A stretch of 64,000 bases of DNA from Anaerobutyricum stercoris (GCA_019116455.1 DXBR01000042.1:7541-71540); one strand, 5' to 3'. Positions 1 through 9,223 are shown, counted from the first letter of the stretch. The notes: generated by a model from the sequence alone, not told the origin. Translations and numbers: made by a program.

Positions 1-956
1 CCCAGATATGCGGCTGCGGCAAGTCCGGCGATTCTCCCTTCGATCATTGCGGAACTGGCCTCCTCAATGCCTGACACATCGCCCACCGCATAGATACCCG
101 GCACAGAGGTTGCGCCATTTTCGTCACACAGGGGCGTGGTGCCGTCGTGTCCCGTCCGTTCGTCCATGACACAGCCTGCCATCTTGAGAAGCTGCGCCAT
201 CGGAGACAATCCCACTGCCAGGCAGATGGTATCCACATCAAAATGTTTCTCTGTCCCCGGAACAAATGCAAAATTCTCATCAACCCGGGCGATGGTGACT
301 CCGGTCACATGATCCGTCCCCTCCGCTTTCACAATGGTATGAGACAGATAAAATGGCACGCCGGTTCTCGCCACCTTAGCTGCGTGTACGCCGTAACCGC
401 CCACGGTCGGCGCGGCATCTGCGAGCGCCGTCACTTCGCAGCCTGCCTGCAGAAGCTGATAACTGACGACCAGCCCCACATTTCCTGTGCCAAGCATCAG
501 CACCTTCCTGCCCGGCCGGATCCCGTGGAGATTCATCATCGTCTGTGCTGCCCCTGCTCCAATGACTCCCGGCAGCGTCCATCCCTCAAAATGCACCATT
601 TTTTCAGCAGCGCCCGTGGCTACGATAACAGAGTCTCCTTTAAAATGCTCCATGGCTCCGCCGATTTTGACAACGACTTCTTTTTCCATGTACAGCCCGG
701 TCACAACAGCATTCAGTTTCACCTCGACTCCCGCCCGGCCGGCTTCTTCCAGAAGCTGCTGTCCAATACGGAATCCCCGGACTTTTGCTTTATGTTCTTT
801 TGAGCCGAAAAATTTATGAATCTGCTTGAAAAGCTGTCCGCCCGGCTTTTCATTTTCATCAAATACAATGACGGACATTCCCTGCTCCGCCGCCTGGACA
901 GCGGCAGATAATCCGGCGGGACCTGCGCCGATAACGATCACATCATAACGTTTCAT
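1..956 (-). CDS. FAD/NAD(P)-dependent oxidoreductase, HcnB/SoxA-like (partial, runs off the window)
   Basis: The first 318 codons are present and the 3' end lies outside the window. The N-terminus MKRYDVIVIGAGPAGLSAA is a Rossmann FAD-binding GxGxxG motif. A second dinucleotide-binding fold follows, with a GTGNVG motif, and near the edge the sequence GIYAVGDVSG is the usual second FAD contact of this family. The start ATG at 956 lies four bases after the stop of the 2Fe-2S gene, so the two are translationally close and probably form one complex. Related pairs (HcnA/HcnB, opine oxidase, sarcosine oxidase alpha) pass electrons from an amine or 2-hydroxy acid substrate. The substrate here cannot be read from sequence. 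Confidence 0.85.
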   Translation of the reverse strand, partial: MKRYDVIVIGAGPAGLSAAVQAAEQGMSVIVFDENEKPGGQLFKQIHKFFGSKEHKAKVRGFRIGQQLLEEAGRAGVEVKLNAVVTGLYMEKEVVVKIGGAMEHFKGDSVIVATGAAEKMVHFEGWTLPGVIGAGAAQTMMNLHGIRPGRKVLMLGTGNVGLVVSYQLLQAGCEVTALADAAPTVGGYGVHAAKVARTGVPFYLSHTIVKAEGTDHVTGVTIARVDENFAFVPGTEKHFDVDTICLAVGLSPMAQLLKMAGCVMDERTGHDGTTPLCDENGATSVPGIYAVGDVSGIEEASSAMIEGRIAGLAAAAYL

Positions 957-960
957 TGTC

Positions 961-1293
961 TCACTTCCCCTCTTTCTCCGGCGGACGGGCCGATATCCCG
1001 TACTGGGTCTCTACCCTCATTCCTTCCTTCAGCGGCGTAACGCAGGTCCGGACATTGGGCACACCGTCCACCACCATCACACAGTCTGTACAACGGCCGA
1101 TGGCGCAGAAAATGCCACGGGGTTCGTGTTTTTTTCTGGTATACCGGTGAATCTGCACGCCGGCCGCCTTCAGCGCCATGGCGACAGGCTCTCCTTCCCG
1201 GCCTTCCATCGTCTTTCCGTCATAAGTAAATCTCACTTTTTTTGTTTCTTCTATTTCACCCAGAATAGGGTGCTCCCTGATTCTGTATTCCAT
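961..1293 (-). CDS. 2Fe-2S ferredoxin-like subunit of an FAD dehydrogenase (HcnA-like)
   Basis: The 110-residue protein has the plant-type ferredoxin cysteine pattern FCAIGRCTDC followed by a fourth cysteine in VPNVRTC (C-x4-C-x2-C-x11-C), as in the small HcnA-type subunits. I chose the ATG at 1293 because AAGGAGG sits five bases before it. A longer reading from 1314 has no such site. It is the first gene of a two-gene unit with the FAD oxidoreductase, ending four bases before that start. It likely carries electrons from the FAD subunit to an acceptor. The physiological substrate is unknown. Confidence 0.85.
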   Translation of the reverse strand: MEYRIREHPILGEIEETKKVRFTYDGKTMEGREGEPVAMALKAAGVQIHRYTRKKHEPRGIFCAIGRCTDCVMVVDGVPNVRTCVTPLKEGMRVETQYGISARPPEKEGK

Positions 1294-1323
1294 TTTGTCC
1301 TCCTTTTCTGTCATAGAATGAGG

Positions 1324-1357
1324 AAAGGAGTCTGCACTTTTTTGTACAGACTCCTTT
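1324..1357. other. Perfect hairpin upstream of the 2Fe-2S gene
   Basis: AAAGGAGTCTG and its exact complement CAGACTCCTTT flank a 12-base T-rich loop, about 30 bases before the 2Fe-2S start codon. There is no U-run after the stem on the minus strand, so it is not a classical terminator for that direction. It could be a 5' UTR stabiliser or a small attenuator. Its arm AAAGGAG resembles a ribosome binding site. Confidence 0.5.
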
Positions 1358-1516
1358 GCCTTACGCTTTTTTAATTTGTTCTTTCTGTCTTACACAGCCA
1401 TATTTTAGCAAGAGTCATGCCATCTGTATTGTAAAAAACGATACCAATGTACTGCCCCATTCATTTTGCATCATGATCCGGAATGTAAATAACATAACAG
1501 GCTGGTTTTTTCACTC

Positions 1517-1545
1517 TTTTCAAATACCTTCTTTCTGCGTATAAT
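1517..1545 (+). promoter_or_regulatory. Promoter of the LUD-domain gene
   Basis: TTTTCA at 1517-1522, a 17-base spacer and TATAAT at 1540-1545 form a sigma-A-like promoter. A second TATAAT follows at 1552-1557. The start codon is 35 bases downstream of the first -10 box. Confidence 0.5.
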
Positions 1546-1579
1546 TTAAATTATAATTATTCTTGAAGGAGGTATATTT

Positions 1580-2221
1580 ATGACACCAAAAGAAACTGCA
1601 TATACCATTCAGGCTGAACGTGTGATTGGAGAAATGAAACGAAGAAACTTTGAAGCATTTTACTGTCCGACCAAAGAGGACGCTCTCAAAAAAGCCATCT
1701 CTCTCATTGAAAAGGGTTCTGTAGTCGGCAGCGGCGGCTCCGCCACTATAAAAGAGATTGGTCTTCTTGATTATGTAATGTCTCATCCGGAAGATTATAC
1801 ATATGTTGACAGATCTCTGGCTAAAAACGATCAGGAAGCCAGAGAATATCATGCCAAAAATATTCTTTCCGACTATTATCTCATGAGCTCCAACGCATTT
1901 ACCGCCGACGGCCAGCTCATTAATATTGACGGCAACGGCAACCGTGTCAGCTGTCTCTGTTTCGGACCAAAGCATGTGATTATTGTAGTAAGCATGAACA
2001 AAATGTGCGCCGACGTGGAGGACGCTTACCGGAGAATCCGTCAGGACGCCTGTCCGCCGAACGCCCTCCGTCTGAATCTTGATACCCCTTGCGCAAAGAC
2101 CGGATACTGTGCGGAATGCACATCCACCTCTTCTATCTGTGCATCTTTTGTCACCACCCGTATGTCCCGCTATCCGGGCAGAATCAAAGTGATCCTCGTG
2201 GGAGAACCGCTGGGATTTTAA
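1580..2221 (+). CDS. LUD-domain protein (LutC/LutB-like, lactate-utilisation family)
   Basis: The 213-residue protein matches the stand-alone LUD domain: an N-terminal helix, the segment VVGSGGSATIKEIG, and FGPKHVIIVVSMNKM, which are hallmarks of the family's sugar-phosphate-isomerase-like fold. The C-terminal part carries clustered cysteines (CAKTGYCAEC, SSICASF), which could bind a metal or an iron-sulfur cluster. GAAGGAGG lies six bases before the ATG. In LutABC systems LUD proteins act with iron-sulfur subunits in lactate oxidation. No LutA or LutB partner is next to it, so its own reaction is unknown. The serine hydrolase gene follows 30 bases later. Confidence 0.8.
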   Translation: MTPKETAYTIQAERVIGEMKRRNFEAFYCPTKEDALKKAISLIEKGSVVGSGGSATIKEIGLLDYVMSHPEDYTYVDRSLAKNDQEAREYHAKNILSDYYLMSSNAFTADGQLINIDGNGNRVSCLCFGPKHVIIVVSMNKMCADVEDAYRRIRQDACPPNALRLNLDTPCAKTGYCAECTSTSSICASFVTTRMSRYPGRIKVILVGEPLGF

Positions 2222-2251
2222 AATTATTATTACAGGAAAAGAGGAATATCA

Positions 2252-3115
2252 TTGAACATCGAAAAATTTACCCAAATCGCCGCCCCTCTGGGAGTGCTGG
2301 GCGTAAAAATCACACAGTATGACCGGCTGATCGCCGAATGGTACAGCGAGCCGGATATCCGGCGCAACATCTATTCCGCCACCAAAAGCTTCACTTCCTG
2401 TGCCGTAGGATTTGCGGTGCAGGAAGGGCTTCTCTCCCTGGATGAGAAACTGACGGACGCCTTTCCGGCAGACCTTCCGGACATAATCAGCGATAATCTG
2501 GCAAAAGCCACCGTCCGGGATCTTCTCACTATGTCTCTGGGTGAAGAAAAGCCGCAGCTCATGGCGGAACAGCGGGTTACCTGTCAGGAAGACAACTGGA
2601 TAAAAATGTCTCTGGCCTTTCCGCTGACTCACGAACCGGGAACCCATTTCCTTTACAGCAATGTGGGACCATATCTTGCCGGCATCCTTGTGCAGCGCAG
2701 AGCCGGATGCGACCTGGCTTCTTACCTCACGCCGAGACTTTTTTCACACCTTGGTATCCGAAAGCCCACCTGGGAAACCGATCCTCTCGGATATTCTTTC
2801 GGAGCCGGCGGGCTGTTCCTGAGCCTGTCTGAGCTGCATAAATTCGGCCTGTTTTATCTGAACAGGGGAAAATGGAATGGACGGCAGCTTCTCTCGACTG
2901 CATGGATCGACGAGAGTACAAGCCAGCAGGGCGCGGGCCCGTACGGCTATCTGTTCTGGCAGGGCAAGTATAATTCCTACCGGGCAGACGGAAAATACTG
3001 CCAGTATTCCATGGTGTTCCCGGAGAAAAATGCAGTCATCTCCATGCTCTCCGAATGCCGGGACAGCGAGACGCTGATGAGTGCCATTTACGAACAGCTC
3101 TGTCCTCAGCTGTAA
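2252..3115 (+). CDS. Serine hydrolase of the beta-lactamase/PBP4-like family
   Basis: The 287-residue protein has the S-x-x-K nucleophile motif SATK at residues 42-45 and Y-S-N at 135-137, the Tyr general-base motif of class C beta-lactamase-like enzymes. A late ADGKY segment occupies the third-motif region. There is no signal peptide, so it appears cytoplasmic, unlike a true beta-lactamase. Translation probably starts at TTG (2252), preceded by AAAAGAGGAA at suitable spacing. No ATG gives the full domain. The substrate is unknown: esterase, D-amino peptidase or amide hydrolase are all possible in this family. It is in the same direction as the LUD gene and may share its transcript. Confidence 0.8.
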   Translation: MNIEKFTQIAAPLGVLGVKITQYDRLIAEWYSEPDIRRNIYSATKSFTSCAVGFAVQEGLLSLDEKLTDAFPADLPDIISDNLAKATVRDLLTMSLGEEKPQLMAEQRVTCQEDNWIKMSLAFPLTHEPGTHFLYSNVGPYLAGILVQRRAGCDLASYLTPRLFSHLGIRKPTWETDPLGYSFGAGGLFLSLSELHKFGLFYLNRGKWNGRQLLSTAWIDESTSQQGAGPYGYLFWQGKYNSYRADGKYCQYSMVFPEKNAVISMLSECRDSETLMSAIYEQLCPQL

Positions 3116-3157
3116 AATATCTTCGGCTGACACTGGCAATCTTCCATACTTTTCATC

Positions 3158-3209
3158 AAAAAAAGCTCTGTCTGCGCAGGATACTTTCCTGGCAGCACAG
3201 AGCTTTTTT
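3158..3209. terminator. Bidirectional terminator between the serine hydrolase gene and glyA
   Basis: AAAAAAGCTCTGT pairs with ACAGAGCTTTTTT across a loop of about 25 bases that has its own small stem. It has A-runs on one side and T-runs on the other, and serves two converging genes. Confidence 0.85.
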
Positions 3210-3252
3210 GTTTGCGCATCAGACTGGCAAAATAATAATTTTAACAGTCCTA

Positions 3253-4497
3253 TTATTTTATGGACGGATATACCGGATATTTCTCGGTCAGTGCTTTGAC
3301 GATAGCTTTTGCTTCTTCCAGTTTTCCGTCGATGATAGTCAGTTTGATAGCCTCGGCGATCTGCACCATATCGTCTTCTTTGAGTCCGCGGGAGGTGACT
3401 GCCGGTGTTCCGATACGGAGTCCGCTGGTCACGAATGGAGATTTCGGATCGTTCGGAACCGTATTCTTATTGCAGGTGATGTGTACGGAATCCAGTAATT
3501 TTTCCATGTCTTTTCCGGTCAGATCCATCTTACGCAGATCAAGAAGCATCAGATGGTTGTCTGTTCCGCCGGAAACAATGTCAAAACCTCTCTCCATCAG
3601 GGCATCCGCCAGTATGGAGGCGTTCTTCACGATCTGCTTCTGATATTCTTTGAATTCCGGAGACAGCGCTTCTTTGAAGCAAACAGCTTTGGCTGCGATC
3701 ACATGCATAAGAGGGCCGCCCTGGATTCCCGGGAAGATTGCTTTGTTGAAGTTATATTTTTTATTTACTTCCTCGCTGGATAAAATGAGTCCGCCTCTCG
3801 GTCCGCGAAGGGTCTTATGAGTGGTGGTGGTGGTCACATGGGCATATGGAATCGGACTCTCATGAACTCCCGCTGCCACCAGACCTGCGATGTGCGCCAT
3901 ATCTACCATAAGCACTGCGCCCACTTCGTCGGCAATCTCGCGCATTCTCTTAAAATCAATCTTTCTTGCGTAAGCGCTGGCGCCGGCAATGATCATCTTT
4001 GGCTTGCATTCCAAAGCGATAGCTCTTACATTATCATAATCAATATATCCCTGGTCGTTGACGCCGTACGGCACGCAGTGATAGTTTTTGCCGGACATAT
4101 TAACCGGGCTTCCGTGAGTCAGATGTCCGCCGTGGTCCAGATTCATTCCCATGTAAGTGTCGCCCACGTTCATGACAGCGAAAAATACCGCCATGTTGGC
4201 CTGAGCGCCGGAGTGCGGCTGTACGTTGGCATACTCGCATCCGAACAGCTCTTTCGCTCTCTCAATGGCAAGATTCTCTACCACATCCACATACTGGCAT
4301 CCGCCATAATATCTCTTTGCCGGATATCCCTCTGCATATTTGTTAGTCAGATGGCTGCCCATGGCTGCCATGACCGCCTCAGATACCAGATTCTCAGAAG
4401 CAATCAGCTCCAGATTATTTCTCTGGCGGCCAAGCTCTCCTTCCATTGCTGCTGCCACTTCCGGGTCGGCAGCTTTCACATAGTCAAAACTAAACAT
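3253..4497 (-). CDS. glyA: Serine hydroxymethyltransferase
   Basis: This 414-residue PLP enzyme interconverts serine and glycine while charging tetrahydrofolate with a one-carbon unit. The sequence has the N-terminal NNLELIASENLVS signature, YAEGYPAKRYYGGC, HSGAQANMAVFFA, and the PLP-lysine region VTTTTTHKTLRGPRGG. The length is typical. The ATG at 4497 follows GGAGG with seven bases between. An upstream in-frame extension to 4545 has no ribosome binding site and is rejected. It stands as a single gene with its own promoter and a shared terminator. FolD elsewhere in the window is the next step in the same one-carbon pathway. Confidence 0.97.
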   Translation of the reverse strand: MFSFDYVKAADPEVAAAMEGELGRQRNNLELIASENLVSEAVMAAMGSHLTNKYAEGYPAKRYYGGCQYVDVVENLAIERAKELFGCEYANVQPHSGAQANMAVFFAVMNVGDTYMGMNLDHGGHLTHGSPVNMSGKNYHCVPYGVNDQGYIDYDNVRAIALECKPKMIIAGASAYARKIDFKRMREIADEVGAVLMVDMAHIAGLVAAGVHESPIPYAHVTTTTTHKTLRGPRGGLILSSEEVNKKYNFNKAIFPGIQGGPLMHVIAAKAVCFKEALSPEFKEYQKQIVKNASILADALMERGFDIVSGGTDNHLMLLDLRKMDLTGKDMEKLLDSVHITCNKNTVPNDPKSPFVTSGLRIGTPAVTSRGLKEDDMVQIAEAIKLTIIDGKLEEAKAIVKALTEKYPVYPSIK

Positions 4498-4598
4498 TTT
4501 TTTCCTCCGTATTTGTTCAATACTCGTTCTCACGGAATCAGACACAGATTCTGTCTGCGCTTTCCGGGGAGCGGCTCATTTTCACGCAATCGTCTTCA

Positions 4599-4627
4599 AG
4601 TATAGCATAGGGCGCGCACAGGCGCAA
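4599..4627 (-). promoter_or_regulatory. Putative promoter of glyA
   Basis: On the minus strand TTGCGC (4627-4622), a 17-base spacer and TATACT (4604-4599) lie about 100 bases before the glyA start. The leader shows no clear riboswitch fold. Confidence 0.5.
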
Positions 4628-4661
4628 GGGCGCGTTTGTCATATATCCCGCAGATCAGCAT

Positions 4662-6029
4662 TTATAATATCTCTATCACTTCCCGCACATTGGAAACCCC
4701 GTGGATCTGAATCCGGTTCCGAAGACTGCCCTCCAGCGCTTCCTCATTGGTCTTCGGGATGATACAGCGGGTAAATCCCATCTTGATGGCCTCCGTGAGC
4801 CGCTGCTCCACAAAGCTTACGCCGCGGACCTCGCCGGTGAGGCCCACCTCGCCGAAGATCAGCGTGCCCGGATGCACCGGGAGATTCCGGTAGCTGGAAA
4901 TCACCGCGCAGATGATACCCAGGTCGATGGCAGGCTCTCCCAGGCGCATTCCTCCCGCCAGGTTCACATAGGCGTCGCAGCCGCCAAGCTGCATGCCTGC
5001 CTTTTTCTCAAGCACGGCCAGCAGCAGGTTCACTCTGTTGTAATCAATGCCCACGGAAGTCCGCCGTGGCATATTAAAGCTGGTAGGGGAAACCAACGCC
5101 TGAATCTCGATAAGCAGCGGCCGGGTGCCCTCCATGGAGCAGACCACCACAGAGCCGGACGCGTCCAGCGGCCTGCCGTCCAGCATAACCTGAGAAGGAT
5201 TGGACACCTCGCAGAGCCCTTTCTGCTTCATCTCGAATACTCCGATCTCGTTGGTGGAACCAAACCGGTTTTTGACGCCCCGGAGGATGCGGTACACAGC
5301 GTTTTGCTCGCCTTCAAAATACAGCACAGTATCCACCATGTGCTCCAGGGTCTTAGGGCCTGCCACCACACCCTCTTTTGTCACATGTCCCACGATAAAC
5401 ACGGCGATGCCCTCTTCTTTAGCAAGCTGCATAAGAACAGAAGTCACCTCCCGTACCTGGCTGACGCTTCCTGCCGCCGAGGTCACCTCCTCGCTGGACA
5501 TGGTCTGCACGGAGTCCACCACCACCATATCCGGCTTTCTCTCTCTTAAAAGCTCTGCCGCCACATTGATATCCGTCTCACAAAGAAGAGAAACCTCTTT
5601 TTCAAATCCTCCCAGCCGGTCGGCCCTCATTTTAATCTGCTTTAATGACTCCTCACCGGAAACGTACACCACATCTTTTCCTGCGTTGGCCAGATTACGG
5701 CAGATCTGCAAAAGCAGCGTGGACTTTCCGATTCCCGGGTCGCCGCCCACCAGAATCAGCGATCCCCTTACAATGCCCCCTCCGAGTACCCGGTTCAGTT
5801 CGGGGATCCCGGAATCCATCCGCTCTTCTTCTTCCATGGAAACTTCAAAAAGACCCGTCAGCTTCTGCGCGCGGGCAGTTCCCGCTTTCTTCCCCTTGGA
5901 CGGAGCCGCCGTCCGCTCTTCCACCAGAGTATTCCACTGGCGGCAGCCCGGGCACTGCCCCATCCATTTGGCAGATTCATATCCGCATTCCTTACAAAAG
6001 AAAACCGTCTTTGTTTTTGACTTTGCCAT
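4662..6029 (-). CDS. radA: DNA repair protein RadA (Sms)
   Basis: RadA is a RecA-like ATPase that helps branch migration during recombination. The 455-residue sequence opens with a C4 zinc finger (CKECGYESAKWMGQCPGC), then Walker A GGDPGIGKST, the RadA-specific KNRFGSTNE motif, and a C-terminal Lon-protease-like domain (GGCDAYVNLAGG). The ATG at 6029 gives the canonical MAKSKTKTVFFC start. A TTG 39 bases upstream would add an unsupported tail. It lies downstream of clpC and the small conserved gene, an order common in Bacillota where clpC and radA cluster. Confidence 0.97.
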   Translation of the reverse strand: MAKSKTKTVFFCKECGYESAKWMGQCPGCRQWNTLVEERTAAPSKGKKAGTARAQKLTGLFEVSMEEEERMDSGIPELNRVLGGGIVRGSLILVGGDPGIGKSTLLLQICRNLANAGKDVVYVSGEESLKQIKMRADRLGGFEKEVSLLCETDINVAAELLRERKPDMVVVDSVQTMSSEEVTSAAGSVSQVREVTSVLMQLAKEEGIAVFIVGHVTKEGVVAGPKTLEHMVDTVLYFEGEQNAVYRILRGVKNRFGSTNEIGVFEMKQKGLCEVSNPSQVMLDGRPLDASGSVVVCSMEGTRPLLIEIQALVSPTSFNMPRRTSVGIDYNRVNLLLAVLEKKAGMQLGGCDAYVNLAGGMRLGEPAIDLGIICAVISSYRNLPVHPGTLIFGEVGLTGEVRGVSFVEQRLTEAIKMGFTRCIIPKTNEEALEGSLRNRIQIHGVSNVREVIEIL

Positions 6030-6169
6030 AAAACTTACTCTCCACTTTACATTTTCTCCAAAATACAAGGAAAGAATCCCGGCACGAAATATTCTTCCGC
6101 AGCAGGATTCTTTCCCATTATCGTTTCATCTCAAAACAGAGCGCCGACATCATGATAAATCGGTCACCC

Positions 6170-6583
6170 TTATAATTTAATTACGTCGACCTTTACAGTC
6201 TCGCCTTCGTTCATCTCGATGCTGAAATCAATCTTTCCTCCGAGGCTGGACTTCATCTTACCGATGTTCGTGTCGTCGATGAACACCTTGTATTCCTTCT
6301 CCGGCTCCAGCTCCAGGGTGATATGTATATCGTCCGCTGCCTCCACCTGGAAAACAAGCTGGCGCTCCGTCTCCCTGAAATCATGCACTGCAGAACCCGG
6401 AACGGATTCATAAACCACTCCGCCATTCTTCTCCAGGCGGGTAATCTCCTTAAATGTCTTCACCTTGTATACAGAATCCTGGAACTTGAAATCTGCCAGC
6501 TTGGTCTTAGCCTCCAGACTGTAGTCACCAAAACTAATACTGCCGTTCGCTTCTGTTCTCAGTAATTCTTTTACGTTAGCCAT
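6170..6583 (-). CDS. Conserved small protein of unknown function between clpC and radA
   Basis: The 137-residue protein starts at 6583, eight bases after AGGAGG. It is acidic, has no signal peptide or membrane segment, and reads as mostly beta: alternating hydrophobic strands such as FVFQVEAADDIHITLEL-like segments and a C-terminal EGETVKVDVIKL. Similar Lachnospiraceae proteins have, as I recall, been labelled endosialidase in databases, but nothing here resembles the phage endosialidase fold or active site, and I do not support that label. It has its own promoter, so it need not share clpC regulation. Confidence 0.75.
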   Translation of the reverse strand: MANVKELLRTEANGSISFGDYSLEAKTKLADFKFQDSVYKVKTFKEITRLEKNGGVVYESVPGSAVHDFRETERQLVFQVEAADDIHITLELEPEKEYKVFIDDTNIGKMKSSLGGKIDFSIEMNEGETVKVDVIKL

Positions 6584-6672
6584 AATTATCCTCCTACCTG
6601 CGACGAAAGGGAAACGCGATCTCTTTTGCATCTCCCCTCGTCTCATTTATCTAACAGCTTACAGTTATCTTT

Positions 6673-6700
6673 ATTATACAGGAAATATACACTTTTGCAA
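6673..6700 (-). promoter_or_regulatory. Promoter of the small gene between clpC and radA
   Basis: TTGCAA (6700-6695), a 16-base spacer and a perfect TATAAT (6678-6673) lie about 90 bases before the start codon at 6583. Confidence 0.7.
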
Positions 6701-6778
6701 AGATTCATTTTCACAAGAATGTCAGTATTCTGCAAATCTAATGTCCTCTTGCAGGTCCGGACACTCCCGCTTCGGGTA

Positions 6779-9223
6779 TCACTCCTCGATGACCACTTTG
6801 CCGTCCTTAATTCCCAGTGTGATCTGGCTGCCGGTCTTGATATGTCCGAGCAGGAACTCATCCGCCAGATAATCCTCCAGCTCATTCTGGATGGTCCGGC
6901 GGAGCGGACGGGCGCCGTACTGCGGATTGTAGCCCTTCTCAAGAATGTAATCTTCCACTTCTTCCGTCACAGACAGATGGAATCCCGGTGCTTTCTCCAC
7001 CCGGTCAGACAGTTCCTTGATGAGCAGGCGGACAATCTTCTTCTGCTGTTCTTTTTCCAGGGTGTGGAAGACCACGATGCCGTCGATACGGTTCAGGAAT
7101 TCCGGCTTGAAGATCTGTTTGACCTCTTCCATCACCCGGTTTTTCATGCGTTCATGATCCTGGGCCGCGTCGGTCTTCGTGGTGAATCCCAGATTCTTCG
7201 GCGCCATGATCCGCTGCGCGCCTGCGTTGGAAGTCATGATGATGACCGTGTTCTTAAAGTCCACTCTCCGTCCGTTGGAATCGGTAATCTGTCCGTCGTC
7301 AAGCACCTGCAGCAGGATATTGAACACATCGCCGTGGGCCTTCTCGATCTCATCGAAGAGCAGGACAGAATACGGGTGCCTGCGCACCTGCTCGCTGAGC
7401 TGTCCGCCCTCCTCATATCCCACATATCCAGGAGGGGAACCAATGAGCTTGGAGACGCTGTGCTTCTCCATATATTCGGACATATCGACCCGGATCATGG
7501 CGTTCTCATCGCCAAAGAGGGCTTCCGCCAGCGCCTTGGAAAGCTCGGTCTTGCCCACGCCGGTCGGTCCCAGGAACAGGAAGGAACCAATCGGCCGTTT
7601 CGGGTCCTTCATGCCGACCCGTCCTCTCTTGATGGCCTTGGCAAGAATCGTCACCGCCTCATCCTGACCGATGACACGTTTCTTCAGTTCCGATTCCAGA
7701 GATAACAGCCTCTGCGACTCGGTCTGTCCGATCTTCGTCACCGGAATCTTTGTCCACGCAGATACAACGCCGGCCACATCATTTTCCGAAACAGTGATAT
7801 TTTTGGACTCTTTCTCTTTATCCCACTGCTCCTTCAGTTCTTTTGCCTGCGCCTGCGCCTTCTGCTGCTTGGTATTATTGAGCTTCGCCTTGCGGATATT
7901 GCCCTCCATAAGAGCCTCTTCCTTCCGCAGGCTGAACTTCTTCGCCTCTTCCTCTGCCTTTTTAAGCGCATCCGGCATGGTAAACAGGCCGACCTTCTTT
8001 CTGGAGGCCGCCTCATCCATCACGTCGATGGCCTTGTCCGGCAGGAAACGGTCGCTGATATATCTCTGGGACAGAGCCGCCGCCGCCTCAAGAGCCGCGG
8101 AAGTATAGCGCACATGATGGTGCTTCTCAAACTTCTCCTTCAGTCCCTTCAGAATGGCAACAGTCTCCTCCACCGTCGGCTCCTCCACGGTAACCGGCTG
8201 GAATCTCCGCTCGAAAGCGGCGTCCTTCTCGATATATTTGCGGTATTCCTCGCTGGTGGTGGCTCCGATCAGCTGAAGCTCCCCTCTGGCCAGGAACGGC
8301 TTTACTATATTGGAAGCATCGATGGCTCCCTCTGCGCCGCCGGCGCCGATCATCGTATGAATCTCATCCACAAACAGTAAAATGTCTCCCCGGTCCATCA
8401 CTTCCTGCAGAAGACCTTTGATTCTCTCCTCGAACTCGCCCCGGTACTTGGAGCCGGCGATCAGTCCCGGCAGATCGAGAGTCATCACTTTCTTGCCCTT
8501 AAGCATCTCCGGCACTTCTTCCCGGACAATCCACTGAGCCAGTCCTTCTACAATAGCGGTCTTGCCGACGCCCGGCTCTCCCACCAGACACGGGCTGTTC
8601 TTTGTTCTCCGGCTGAGAATCTGAATCACCCGCTGCAATTCTTCCTTACGGCCGATAATCGGATCCAGTCTGCCATCACGCGCCTTCTCTGTCAGATCCT
8701 CACAGAAAGCCTCGGTCATGGAGGACTGTCTGCGGTTCTTTCGCTGTCCGGTCACTGTCTGATATTCCTTCTGCGCCCTTGACGCATCCACCCCTAATGT
8801 CACCAGGATATCCACGTAAATACGCTTGAGATTCACATTGAGACCCTTTAAGAGACGGATAGCAATGCAGTCAGTCTCCTTCAAAATGGCAAGAAGAATA
8901 TGCTCCGTGCCGATCTTCTCCGCGCGGAATCTTCCGGCTTCCAGGGCGCTGCCTTCCAGAATCTCCTCCGCCTTCGGACTGTATCCGATGAACGCGGTTT
9001 TTTCATTATCTCCAAGGGCTGCCGACTGGCCGAGCACCGCATCAAAAAATGTCTCATAACTGACGCCGTTTTCTGTCAAAATTCTTCCCGCAAGGGAATC
9101 CTCCTGAGAAAGCAGCCCCAGCACAAGATGCTCTGTCCCGACATATTTCTGCCGGCAGGACTTCGCGTCTTCCTGTGCCCTCTCCAGAGCACGGGACGCA
9201 TAAATGTTATATTCTCTATTCAT
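6779..9223 (-). CDS. clpC: ATP-dependent Clp protease ATP-binding subunit ClpC
   Basis: This is an AAA+ unfoldase that feeds damaged or regulated proteins to ClpP. The 814 residues show two Clp_N repeats (ARALERAQEDAKS, then EGSALEAGRFRAEKIGTEHILLA), AAA-1 with GEPGVGKTAIVEGLA and the Walker B region LLFVDEIHTMIG, a coiled linker, and AAA-2 with GPTGVGKTELSKALAE. The C-terminal D2-small domain has GARPLRRTIQNELEDYLAD. Length is usual for ClpC. It begins 17 bases after the GntR-type regulator, so they are one operon. The standard ctsR-mcsA-mcsB partners are not here. Confidence 0.96.
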   Translation of the reverse strand: MNREYNIYASRALERAQEDAKSCRQKYVGTEHLVLGLLSQEDSLAGRILTENGVSYETFFDAVLGQSAALGDNEKTAFIGYSPKAEEILEGSALEAGRFRAEKIGTEHILLAILKETDCIAIRLLKGLNVNLKRIYVDILVTLGVDASRAQKEYQTVTGQRKNRRQSSMTEAFCEDLTEKARDGRLDPIIGRKEELQRVIQILSRRTKNSPCLVGEPGVGKTAIVEGLAQWIVREEVPEMLKGKKVMTLDLPGLIAGSKYRGEFEERIKGLLQEVMDRGDILLFVDEIHTMIGAGGAEGAIDASNIVKPFLARGELQLIGATTSEEYRKYIEKDAAFERRFQPVTVEEPTVEETVAILKGLKEKFEKHHHVRYTSAALEAAAALSQRYISDRFLPDKAIDVMDEAASRKKVGLFTMPDALKKAEEEAKKFSLRKEEALMEGNIRKAKLNNTKQQKAQAQAKELKEQWDKEKESKNITVSENDVAGVVSAWTKIPVTKIGQTESQRLLSLESELKKRVIGQDEAVTILAKAIKRGRVGMKDPKRPIGSFLFLGPTGVGKTELSKALAEALFGDENAMIRVDMSEYMEKHSVSKLIGSPPGYVGYEEGGQLSEQVRRHPYSVLLFDEIEKAHGDVFNILLQVLDDGQITDSNGRRVDFKNTVIIMTSNAGAQRIMAPKNLGFTTKTDAAQDHERMKNRVMEEVKQIFKPEFLNRIDGIVVFHTLEKEQQKKIVRLLIKELSDRVEKAPGFHLSVTEEVEDYILEKGYNPQYGARPLRRTIQNELEDYLADEFLLGHIKTGSQITLGIKDGKVVIEE

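Noticed and set aside
4498..4661. A glycine or tetrahydrofolate riboswitch before glyA
   Set aside because: The leader shows only a promoter and no conserved riboswitch core that I can recognise.
6626..7705. Plus-strand open frame of about 359 codons opposite clpC
   Set aside because: It is the mirror of clpC coding sequence without a ribosome binding site or domain.
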